Shown piece by piece: positions 52,419 to 60,710 of a stretch of 64,000 nt of DNA. Location of the stretch: NCBI RefSeq assembly GCF_000317435.1, contig NC_019751.1:3162001-3226000 (forward strand). The letters run 5' to 3'. The stretch is from Calothrix sp. PCC 6303. Lineage in GTDB: Bacteria > Cyanobacteriota > Cyanobacteriia > Cyanobacteriales > Nostocaceae. Below the pieces are notes generated by a model that saw nothing but the letters and a program-made list of their open reading frames with translations, did not search any database and was not told the DNA's origin. The translations under genes were made by a program, and so were the position numbers. Each line of letters starts with the position of its first letter. The first letter of the stretch is position 1.

Positions 52419-53154
52419 AAAGCACCAACTTACAACTTGGGTCAAGAATAAGAAGAGGAAAAGGGGCAGGGAGCATAGGGGAAAGGCTTGCTCACCCCGC
52501 TCCCGTTCGGACTTCGGCGTGAGCGCTCAGTCGAACGCTGACGCTCACGGCGGAAGCCTGCTCATGAATTCTCCCTGCCTCTTCCGGTCAACAATAGGGA
52601 ACGGACACTAGAAAAATGAAGTGATAGATGACACCCAAAAATCGCTGCAATGATAACGAATCAGCAGACAAACTTTATACAAACATTAAAATTGCTTTAA
52701 GCTAGTTCATCCTAGCTTAAAAATCAATTTACGTAGCAACTGCTATGGAGTAGGATTAATTTATTCCTGGAGATTAAAATAAATCGAGGTAAATACGAGA
52801 AGCTTTATTTACATTAATTTTTCTATTACTTAAAAGTATATACTGATAAAAATTGCCTAGTATTTGGATGTTATTGATTCTATTACAGCAAATATGCTGT
52901 TAGTTGCTGCCTAAAAACGCCTATTTGAAGTGTGAAAAGCTAGGCAAAAACCAACTTAACTGTCTTTATTTCCCTATAGTCACTACTTTTCACCAATTTT
53001 AAGAGGCTTTTCATCCGAGAATAGAAATCGGTAGATGGTCAATTTATTGACTTTACATACTGAATTTTGTTAAATTTCCAAGTTTTTGATTACAAGGCAG
53101 CAATTATCAAGCAAGTAACTACATCTAAGCTTGAAAAAAGCCATATTCGTTTTG
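52419..53154. other. Spacer with a palindromic repeat
   Basis: No gene is visible. At 52519-52548 there is a GTGAGCGCTCAG...GACGCTCAC repeat, closely related to the copy at 37683. The rest is AT-rich. It may hold regulatory or replication sites, but I see none clearly. Confidence 0.5.
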
Positions 53155-54762
53155 TCATCTTCCAGAAAACTGCTTTGCATTGAGCGAAGATACTACAACT
53201 TGTTTGGTTGCGTGGGGTAGAAGTTGTTTGGCTTTAGTAAAACTTTGTTCGGATGGAATTGCGACGATGACTTTGGGTATGGTTTTGAGTAGTTGTAAGG
53301 GTAATGGTGCGCGATCGTCATCCCAGACGAGATAGATTGTTCGCTGCTGGTGGGGTGCGTTTTGGGAGATTGCGTGCAGTGCATCGATGGGAGAAGAAAC
53401 TAAAATAGCGATTTGTGGTGATTTTGTATTACCACCTCCGACGCTCAAATGGAACCAACCCTTTGAACGTCTGCTTTCTGGGTACATCTGAAGTTGCTTT
53501 TTGTCTTTTGAGACTAATAAATAAGCTCCTGTTCTTTCTCCATCTAGGTTGCGAGCGATAAATACTCCGTTCCCAGCATCATCTGCATATATCAAATCTC
53601 TTTTTCGTAAGGTCTGTGAGAGTTGAGATGGAATTAAATATTGTTGCCTCAAATAATTTTCTAATTCTTGCCAATGGGAAGGACAACTGGAAGGTGGAAT
53701 GAATGGTTTTGGTAACTTCTGCTCAATAATGTTTACAGCTTGGCTAATTGCATGATTATGAACAGCTTGCAAAACTGGGGTTTCGTCGAAGCGATCGCAT
53801 AACCAAACCACCGCATCATTAAAATTACAACCGTTTGTTTGCATGACCAAATCAAGCGCATCAGCATGAAATTGCTTGCTGGGATTGATTCCAAGTTCAT
53901 AAGCGATCGCTTCCAATGATAAATCTTGTTTTGCATCGACGGCTTTTAATATCTCTAGCTCCCGTTCTAGTCTCTGTCGTAACTCTTCACTTCTGGACGC
54001 TGTTTCTTTCCACTCCGCTCTTTGTTGGAGAATGCGATCGCGCTCCGAAAGTTGACAATTTATTATCTCCAATTGGGGATTCAATAGCTCAATAAGCCTT
54101 TGTCTATACTTTTCACTGCTTTCTTGTGGTTCTGGTTGGGGAATAATCTTTCCCCAGTCGAGAATCTGAGAACTTTGGTTAACGGCAGAATAATACTTTC
54201 TAACTTTCTCGTGGGTTGCCACACTTCCCTTGACACCACGGACAATTCCCAAATGTGCAACAGCAGCAACAAAGCTATCCTGCAACTCGTACATTTTTAC
54301 TCTAGTCCCAAACAGAGCTTTGCAATTGAGTTTTCCCCGTTCATCCAAAGGTACGAGATAAGCGTGGATATGGGGTGTAATTTCATCTAGATGTAACTCT
54401 GCTTGAACAATGCGATCGCCCCAAGATTTATGCAGCCATTTTACAGCCGCATCAACGAAATTATCTAAACGCTGTTGCTCATAAATCCCACCTTCGTGCG
54501 GAGCATGGGGACGGAAATATTCTGGACTCGCACTCAACAACATTTCCACCGCTAACACTGCGTCAGAGCGAATTTTTTGCGAGCCGATTTTTTCCCGCAC
54601 CAAAGTTTCTAAGCCAAGATTTGTATTATTTCCAATTAATTCTAAATTTTTTATTTCCGGGTTGGCATTAGGTGTATCAACCAGTCGAAGTGTATGCGCT
54701 TGGCTACGACTCAGAGTTCCCCAGGATTTTATTTTCTGGATGCGACAAATTGCAAAAGCCAT
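53155..54762 (-). CDS. MobV-type relaxase with a Toprim-like C-terminus
   Basis: The 535-residue protein starts with a MobV (Mob_Pre) domain. The metal-binding and catalytic motif H-L-D-E-I-T-P-H-I-H is at residues 124-133, followed by L-V-P-L-D-E-R-G-K. The middle has a coiled, charged region. The C-terminal ~200 residues show a DUF3991-like part (L-I-Y-A-D-D-A-G-N-G-V-F) and a Toprim-like part (I-A-I-L-V-S-S-P-I-D-A-L and I-Y-L-V-W-D-D-D). MobV relaxases nick oriT and lead DNA into the channel. A MobV with Toprim suggests a link to priming after transfer. Confidence 0.85.
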   Translation of the reverse strand: MAFAICRIQKIKSWGTLSRSQAHTLRLVDTPNANPEIKNLELIGNNTNLGLETLVREKIGSQKIRSDAVLAVEMLLSASPEYFRPHAPHEGGIYEQQRLDNFVDAAVKWLHKSWGDRIVQAELHLDEITPHIHAYLVPLDERGKLNCKALFGTRVKMYELQDSFVAAVAHLGIVRGVKGSVATHEKVRKYYSAVNQSSQILDWGKIIPQPEPQESSEKYRQRLIELLNPQLEIINCQLSERDRILQQRAEWKETASRSEELRQRLERELEILKAVDAKQDLSLEAIAYELGINPSKQFHADALDLVMQTNGCNFNDAVVWLCDRFDETPVLQAVHNHAISQAVNIIEQKLPKPFIPPSSCPSHWQELENYLRQQYLIPSQLSQTLRKRDLIYADDAGNGVFIARNLDGERTGAYLLVSKDKKQLQMYPESRRSKGWFHLSVGGGNTKSPQIAILVSSPIDALHAISQNAPHQQRTIYLVWDDDRAPLPLQLLKTIPKVIVAIPSEQSFTKAKQLLPHATKQVVVSSLNAKQFSGR

Positions 54763-55358
54763 GATTGATGATTTTTGAAGCTGTTGGTAGTAGTTAAAAA
54801 ATAGCTATATCTTCTCTTTCCAATTACCCATTCTATTATTTTGGTTTACATTCTGTTACTAATAAGAGCAAATGTTGGGCAAAACAGAATTTTTTTAGAG
54901 ATTTCCCATTGAAAAATACAATTCATTTTATCCGTTACTATCATGTATTTTTATCGGTGGGAAAAGTTGATTTCCAAAAATACCCAAAAATACCCAATAA
55001 ATCTATCTTTTCACTGAAGTTCAGATAAGTATTAGATGAATCATGTCTTTGTGTATAAAGGCTGAAAGTATCGAGTAATTGCAAGTTCAAAATCTTACTC
55101 AGTAAATTAGCTATACTAAATCAACTTTATTTGTCTAGCCTTTAAATGCTTGTCTTGGTGATAATATAGCTTATTATCTATTATTTTATACTTAGTTATT
55201 CTATAGAATTAATCTATTTTTTATACAGGTGTTTGCATCCATCGTTCAAGCTGGTTTTGACTCAAGTTTAAGCTATTGAAATTACTCCTACTTATTTGCT
55301 AATAAATGAGTAAATGTTTTAACTCATGAAGTAAATCGAATGAAAAGGAGTAGGAAAT

Positions 55359-55514
55359 ATGTTTCACACATCAAGTATGCTTATCGGAAAAATAACCATA
55401 CAACAACTATTGTTCGAGAATCAAGAACTATCTCTAAATTCAAATTATTCCTCGGCTATTTTTATATTTTCAGCCATGAATACAGGAAAAAGGTGTAGTG
55501 TGTTTCACCGATGA
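55359..55514 (+). CDS. Possible small protein with a good ribosome binding site
   Basis: ATG 55359 is preceded by AAGGAG at a good distance. The 51-residue product (M-F-H-T-S-S-M-L-I-G-K) has one hydrophobic stretch and no recognised family. The good ribosome binding site is the main support. Confidence 0.35.
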   Translation: MFHTSSMLIGKITIQQLLFENQELSLNSNYSSAIFIFSAMNTGKRCSVFHR

Positions 55515-55576
55515 ATTAACATACAGCCTAAAATTTTTATGCGAGATTTTTTGGGTGATGTTGAAGATTTGTAGGA

Positions 55577-55609
55577 AGCGATAACTTTGTTAAGCTTCGC
55601 TAACGCAAC
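55577..55609. repeat. Dispersed repeat, non-coding copy
   Basis: GAAGCGATAACTTTGTTAAG followed by CTTCGCTAACGC. It resembles the in-gene copy at 63394-63424. Confidence 0.65.
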
Positions 55610-55821
55610 TTTTTCTATTTAAAACTAACTCCAACTCTTACAACCAAATCACCATAGGCATTAGAAGCATTTACACTCTCTCGAACGACAAAAGGAATTA
55701 CCAGGAAAATTCAACATCAAATCACTGAAACTTCAATAAATTTTGCTGATAACCAACCTACTGTTTCCTGGATTTAACTTTAATTCTCTTCCATTTTCTC
55801 CACATTTATCAAATAAATATC

Positions 55822-56943
55822 ATGGGTAAAATGACTCAACGCAGAAAGAAATCTTCCCCAGAATTAATTTTAGCTTTGGACTTTGGGGGAAGTGTAACCA
55901 AAGGAGTTTATTCCACCCTCGATATGATGATTACCAAATCGTTGCTGATGGAACCGGAGGTGGTGAAAATTTCTCCAGATTCAACAATTGCTGAAACTCT
56001 AGGAGCAACAGACCCAGAAAATGCTGCATGGATAAGCTACATGGGTCAAACCTTAGCTGTAGGGTATTTGGCAAAAACTAAGTATTATGGCAACGAAGGA
56101 TTGAAGGAACTCAAATACGAGCGTGCAGTAGCCAAAACCTTGGCTGCGATTTGGGTGACATCACAAAAACTGAAATTGGGTGCAAAATTTCGAGTTGCAT
56201 TGGTTTGTTTGTTACCACCGGGGGAATTCGAGAACAAGGAGAGTTTTCACCAGCAACTAAAAGCCGCACTAAAAGACTTCACCACACCTACGGGGAGAAT
56301 GTGTGTGGAATTATCCGAATTTAATTGTTTACCTGAAGGTGCGGGAATTTATTTGGCTTACCAGAAACAGCAAGGAAAAACCATCACCACAAAAGCAATT
56401 GCATTTGTCATGTTGGGTTACAGGAATGCATCGGTGTTGATTGCAGAAAGGGGAATCATTGCCGCAGATGGGAAAACTTCTGATTTGGGAATGATTCGAC
56501 TGTTAGAAAAAGTTGTAGCGAGAACTTCGGGACAAACTGCTTCACGACTTGCTCCTGCGGTGGTTGCTGCTGGAAGTGATATCTCTGGTACTCCATTTTT
56601 ACGCTTACTCAGGAGTACGAGCAATATCAACAAACAGCAAGAATTAATCCAAATTCAACAAGCTGTCAAACTTGCTAGAAACGAATATGCTGCCGTACTC
56701 ACAAGTTGGTTAGACCAAGTAATTTCCCGCAATCAAATTACGGAAATTCTATTTTGTGGTGGAACGGCAGATTATATGAGAAGGGAATTAAATTCCCATT
56801 ATCCCGGAATACTTTGTTTGTGGGGAGTTGGTGCAGATATTCCCTTACAGCTCGATTGCTTTGGTCTAGGAAGTCGATTGGCTGATGTTTACAGTGTATT
56901 TTTGTACTTTTGGGAAAAAGTAAATTATGGGCGAACAAATTGA
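55822..56943 (+). CDS. ParM/actin-like ATPase
   Basis: The 373-residue protein has the actin/Hsp70-fold ATPase motifs. Phosphate 1 is L-D-F-G-G-S-V-T-K-G at residues 19-28, phosphate 2 is around F-V-M-L-G-Y-R-N-A-S, and the adenosine motif is E-I-L-F-C-G-G-T-A-D-Y. Such proteins (ParM, AlfA) form filaments that separate plasmid copies. The gene overlaps a small downstream gene that could encode the ParR adaptor. Plasmid segregation is the most likely role. Confidence 0.75.
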   Translation: MGKMTQRRKKSSPELILALDFGGSVTKGVYSTLDMMITKSLLMEPEVVKISPDSTIAETLGATDPENAAWISYMGQTLAVGYLAKTKYYGNEGLKELKYERAVAKTLAAIWVTSQKLKLGAKFRVALVCLLPPGEFENKESFHQQLKAALKDFTTPTGRMCVELSEFNCLPEGAGIYLAYQKQQGKTITTKAIAFVMLGYRNASVLIAERGIIAADGKTSDLGMIRLLEKVVARTSGQTASRLAPAVVAAGSDISGTPFLRLLRSTSNINKQQELIQIQQAVKLARNEYAAVLTSWLDQVISRNQITEILFCGGTADYMRRELNSHYPGILCLWGVGADIPLQLDCFGLGSRLADVYSVFLYFWEKVNYGRTN

Positions 56944-57322
56944 TTTTCGCTGGCGTTATCAGCCACGTAAGGAAGCAGATATAAAGTTGATGGAATATAT
57001 CCAATCTAATCCGATTCGAGCAAAAAGTGAAATTATACTTGTTGCAATTCGTTCTTTTTGGTTGCCCCATGCGATTACCACAAATTCAGGTGATAAAAAA
57101 CAGATTCAATCTATAGCTAGAAGTTGTATACAAGTATTAAAGAGACAGGCTCAAGAAATTGGAGAATTAGCAGGATTAGAAGATTCTTACGGGATATTTA
57201 CAACCCATCATGGTGGAAGTAAATCAATATTAGAAATATTGCCTAATACATCAGGGAAATCAGTAGGCGAACTCTCGGAGAATTGTGTTTACGATGATGG
57301 CGGATTGAGTAATTTTTTGTAA
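56927..57322 (+). CDS. Possible ParR-like DNA-binding partner
   Basis: The 131-residue protein overlaps the 3' end of the ParM-like gene by 17 bases. Its N-terminal part, D-F-R-W-R-Y then K-E-A-D-I-K-L-M-E-Y-I and R-A-K-S-E-I-I-L-V-A-I-R, reads like a ribbon-helix-helix followed by a helix, as in ParR adaptors. The C-terminal part is acidic. The assignment rests mainly on order and overlap. Confidence 0.5.
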   Translation: MGEQIDFRWRYQPRKEADIKLMEYIQSNPIRAKSEIILVAIRSFWLPHAITTNSGDKKQIQSIARSCIQVLKRQAQEIGELAGLEDSYGIFTTHHGGSKSILEILPNTSGKSVGELSENCVYDDGGLSNFL

Positions 57323-57364
57323 TTTCCAATTTGACATATCAAGGGATTGAGGGAGATAAATCAG

Positions 57365-58420
57365 ATGAGAAAGAGAAGAGATAAAAAGACCAACAACTCC
57401 TTATTAGATAGCAGACAGGTAAATCAGAATGTTGTTATTGATGATCGGAATAAACTTGATATAGGAAAAGACAAATTACCAATAAATACGGAAATAACAA
57501 ATTGGCAACAAGAAATAGATAGAAATACAATTAATTCTCAATTAGCAAATAGTACAGTATCTAGTAAAGCAATGACACAACCAACAATTGATGATTGGCA
57601 ACAAGAGATTGATGGAAATATTTTACCAAAAGATGCATTAGAAGGAGGTGAAATAAATGGAAATCAGCAACTTTCGCAACCAAGATTAGAAAATAACTTC
57701 CCTGTTTTCAAAACGAATAAATCTAAAAAGCCAACCACAATCCACATTATCGATGGGGAAAAAGGAGGATGCGGTAAATCTTTTATTTGTCGAGCTTTTA
57801 TCGAATACTGTAATTCAACGGCTCGTGACATGATGATTATCGATGCGGATATAAGTAACCGAGATATAGAGAAAATTTACCCGAATGTGGAGATGGCTTT
57901 CTTTAGTGATGATGAGAAACAAGCTTATGAGGCAGATAAAATTTTTGATTTTGCCTTTGATAAATCCGTGCTAGTTAACTTACCTGCTCAAGTATATGGC
58001 AATGTAACAAACTGGATACAACGCAATGATTTAGTAAATTTAGGTAAGGATAATTCCATCAATTTTATCAAATGGTTTGTTGCGACTGGTGGTGTCGATT
58101 CTGTTAATTTCTTTCTCAAATCTTTAGATGATTTTGGCAATGATATTACCCATGTATTTGTTAAGAATTATGGCTTGTGCGATAACTGGGAATACGTGGA
58201 GACAATGCCTGAATTTGTCGATGCGGCTCAGAAATATAACTTTTATGCGATCGATTTTCCCAAATTCCCTTTTTGGGAGCGCAATACCATCGACCGTTTA
58301 GAAATCACATTTACGGATGCAATTTTGCGTCCAGAACTCAAGATAGTATCGAAGCAGAGAGTCAAAAATTTCCTCCAGTTTGCCTACAAAGCTTTTGCAA
58401 AAACGGGTTTAATTGAATGA
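57365..58420 (+). CDS. ParA/MinD-like ATPase
   Basis: I start at ATG 57365, which has a GAGG-like site upstream. The 351-residue protein has a basic, low-complexity N-terminus with two copies of W-Q-Q-E-I-D. From about residue 120 it has a P-loop ATPase with a deviant Walker A (G-E-K-G-G-C-G-K-S at 131-139) and D-M-M-I-I-D-A-D. This is the ParA/MinD family pattern. The N-terminal extension is unusual. It may act with the ParM system or form a separate partition or transfer-positioning system. Confidence 0.7.
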   Translation: MRKRRDKKTNNSLLDSRQVNQNVVIDDRNKLDIGKDKLPINTEITNWQQEIDRNTINSQLANSTVSSKAMTQPTIDDWQQEIDGNILPKDALEGGEINGNQQLSQPRLENNFPVFKTNKSKKPTTIHIIDGEKGGCGKSFICRAFIEYCNSTARDMMIIDADISNRDIEKIYPNVEMAFFSDDEKQAYEADKIFDFAFDKSVLVNLPAQVYGNVTNWIQRNDLVNLGKDNSINFIKWFVATGGVDSVNFFLKSLDDFGNDITHVFVKNYGLCDNWEYVETMPEFVDAAQKYNFYAIDFPKFPFWERNTIDRLEITFTDAILRPELKIVSKQRVKNFLQFAYKAFAKTGLIE

Positions 58421-59094
58421 ATAAACCTCAAACCCCTGATGATTTATTGGCTGAAGCATTGAGGGGAAAGAGTGAAGATTTTAAACGTCGGGTTTTAGAT
58501 TTCGTTTCAAAAACTGGACTGTCTCAGGATGACCCATTATTTTTAGTTTTGGTTGCTACCGGACAATTGGAAGTGATGTTGTCAGATGCACCGCAGACTT
58601 TACAACTGCTGTTTCAAACATGGAACCAAGATTTAGCCCATAATTTAGAGCAAGTTGAACAAGTTGCGATCGCACGTCAAAAAGTCGCTATTAATCGCGC
58701 GGCACAAGAGCTAATTCACGAATCCTTGTTACGTGAAGGTCGAAATATTATTAACTCAGTCTTTCCGGCTACTGTTGTCTTCTTTTTCATCTTTGCGATC
58801 GGTTTCATCGCGGGTGTGTCGATTCCTCCTTGGTTGAATGGGGTCTTGTCTGGGGGATATACCAAAATTCAAGCCAATACCCTGACATGGGATGAATTAT
58901 CAGCAATGAAATGGGCTGCATCCAGTGAAGGGAAATTTGCCAGAGACTTGATGAATTGGAATCGCGGGTATTTGGAAAACAGGGAATGCATCAAAGATGT
59001 TCAACGATTAGGTGTGGTTTTATCCCAATACAATCGCAAAGCAAAGTCAGGATTTTGTCTTGTTTGGGTGACTCCACCGGATAAACGGAAATAA
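58417..59094 (+). CDS. Hypothetical membrane protein coupled to the ParA-like gene
   Basis: The 225-residue protein overlaps the ParA-like stop (ATGA). It has one strong membrane segment (about residues 114-136: V-F-P-A-T-V-V-F-F-F-I-F-A-I-G-F) between two soluble helical parts. Coupling suggests a membrane partner for the ParA-like ATPase. I do not recognise the family by name. Confidence 0.6.
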   Translation: MNKPQTPDDLLAEALRGKSEDFKRRVLDFVSKTGLSQDDPLFLVLVATGQLEVMLSDAPQTLQLLFQTWNQDLAHNLEQVEQVAIARQKVAINRAAQELIHESLLREGRNIINSVFPATVVFFFIFAIGFIAGVSIPPWLNGVLSGGYTKIQANTLTWDELSAMKWAASSEGKFARDLMNWNRGYLENRECIKDVQRLGVVLSQYNRKAKSGFCLVWVTPPDKRK

Positions 59095-59115
59095 AATACG
59101 AAAGGTAAATTGTAT

Positions 59116-60282
59116 ATGGTTGCCACTACAATCTATCCACCACCTCAAACTCATCTTGATAATTTGGTGGATGCGACAACTTCAATTTTAGAACAAGCAT
59201 TTGCGATCGCATCCCAAAAGCAAGAACTCTCTCACCAAGAATACAAGAGTTTGCTGAGTACAATTGGTTGGAGTTTACGTGAAAGTAAAATCTATTTGAA
59301 GGTTGCTACAGCGTTTTCCAATTTTACAGCCAATGATTTGAAAGAAGTTGAACCACATACAATTTTTGAATTGGCTAAACATGCAAAAAAATATAGCCAA
59401 GTTATCGAAAGCTTGAAAAATTACAGTCATATTACCCAAGAGAAAGTGCGCGAATTAATTTCAGCCCACCGCACCCCCACGAAACCAAAGCCAGATAAGC
59501 CAACGATTTGGAAAACAGGTAAGGATGGTGAACCTGTCTGTCGAATTCCCGACATCATGGAAGAAGATATGCAAACTGGTGGCATTATCCAACAAGAAAT
59601 GGATGCAAATGGCACTTTTCCCCAAACCGTAATTCGGCAAGCGATCGCATTATGGAATGATGTCAGACAAGGAAAGTTATCTATTGTCGAGAATGAGGTG
59701 AAGCAAGAGGGTGATAATGATGTAAATAAAAATTATGAGCGAGATAATACCGATGGGGATAATGCTCAAAATATGTGTGATTCAAATACTTTAATCGCAG
59801 CTAATTCCACTTCGGAAGGATTGGATATTTTGGGAAATCATCATCCTGCGATGACCACAATATATGCAGATTACAATCAGACACTCAATGGCTCACACCC
59901 TGAAAATTTAGCAAAAGTTGATGTTATCCCAGAAGAAGCTAATCATCCCCAAGAATTTATCTCAAATATCACCGTTATATCCGACTTACCAACAGCAAAT
60001 GATTTAATTAACCTGGAAAATCAGTATGTATTGCCAACATCGGAACAGGGAAAAATAGAGCAACATCTGCAAATAGACGGGGATGAAATTAAGGAAATTG
60101 CGCTCAACGTTGATGACATGGTTATTTGGGAGAAATGCCCACCTCAATATCAGTGCTGGCAACCATTCCAAATCCGAGAAATCGAAGGCAATATGGTCAA
60201 ATTAGATTTACTTAGCTACTTAATCCCGATTGATGAATTAACCAAATCACCAGACGAAGATGTAGAAATTGATAAAGGATAA
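59116..60282 (+). CDS. Hypothetical plasmid protein
   Basis: I use ATG 59116 (M-V-A-T-T-I-Y-P-P), which has GAAAGG upstream. The 388-residue soluble protein has an N-terminal helical domain of ~140 residues (L-L-S-T-I-G-W-S-L-R-E-S), an asparagine-rich acidic middle, and a C-terminal compact part (V-I-W-E-K-C-P-P-Q-Y-Q-C-W-Q). It could bind DNA through its helical N-terminus, but no motif proves this. Confidence 0.6.
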   Translation: MVATTIYPPPQTHLDNLVDATTSILEQAFAIASQKQELSHQEYKSLLSTIGWSLRESKIYLKVATAFSNFTANDLKEVEPHTIFELAKHAKKYSQVIESLKNYSHITQEKVRELISAHRTPTKPKPDKPTIWKTGKDGEPVCRIPDIMEEDMQTGGIIQQEMDANGTFPQTVIRQAIALWNDVRQGKLSIVENEVKQEGDNDVNKNYERDNTDGDNAQNMCDSNTLIAANSTSEGLDILGNHHPAMTTIYADYNQTLNGSHPENLAKVDVIPEEANHPQEFISNITVISDLPTANDLINLENQYVLPTSEQGKIEQHLQIDGDEIKEIALNVDDMVIWEKCPPQYQCWQPFQIREIEGNMVKLDLLSYLIPIDELTKSPDEDVEIDKG

Positions 60283-60328
60283 AAGTTTTCTATTCTGATT
60301 ATCGATCGTCTGCTGTCAACAACCTAAA

Positions 60329-60541
60329 TCAAAAAGGAATACCTTCCGAATAATCAACAGGATTATCCGGAATCATTTGTTCAATTTGGGCAAGTTCTAT
60401 TTTCCATTCTTCTTCTGAAGGGTCATAGAAATCATCGTAATTAGCATAACCTTCGCTGAGAAGTTCATCAACAGTCATTGATGAAACTATTTGGTATCGG
60501 CTTGTTGCTGGCTGAGGTTTTGTTATGGGTTCAGATGACAT
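60329..60541 (-). CDS. Small acidic hypothetical protein
   Basis: The 70-residue protein is highly acidic (D-D-F-Y-D-P-S-E-E-E-W) with a helix I-E-L-A-Q-I-E-Q-M-I. Small acidic proteins like this can be antitoxins or DNA mimics; nothing more can be said. It lies between two rightward genes on the opposite strand. Confidence 0.55.
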   Translation of the reverse strand: MSSEPITKPQPATSRYQIVSSMTVDELLSEGYANYDDFYDPSEEEWKIELAQIEQMIPDNPVDYSEGIPF

Positions 60542-60710
60542 AATTTCACCTTGGCGTTTGATAACAGCCTCTATTGTAGTTCTTTTTTACTAATTGAGAA
60601 AGTAGTCAGCATTCAGAATCCAGAAGTCAGAATAGCCCATATATTTTCAAGCAACTAAATCAAAATTCTTACTACTACCCACTGCCTACTGCCCACTGCC
60701 TTTTTCTATC

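Larger units (their letters stand above)
54763..55821. other. Non-coding region, candidate oriT and partition site
   Basis: This gap of 1059 bases separates the divergent relaxase and ParM-like genes, a usual place for oriT and a partition centromere. Features I see are a direct repeat of AAAAATACCC (two copies near 54977-54999), an inverted repeat ATGAGTAA...TTAACTCAT (55306-55327), and a dispersed repeat at 55577-55609. I cannot identify the nick site. One small frame (55359-55514) is listed separately. Confidence 0.55.
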
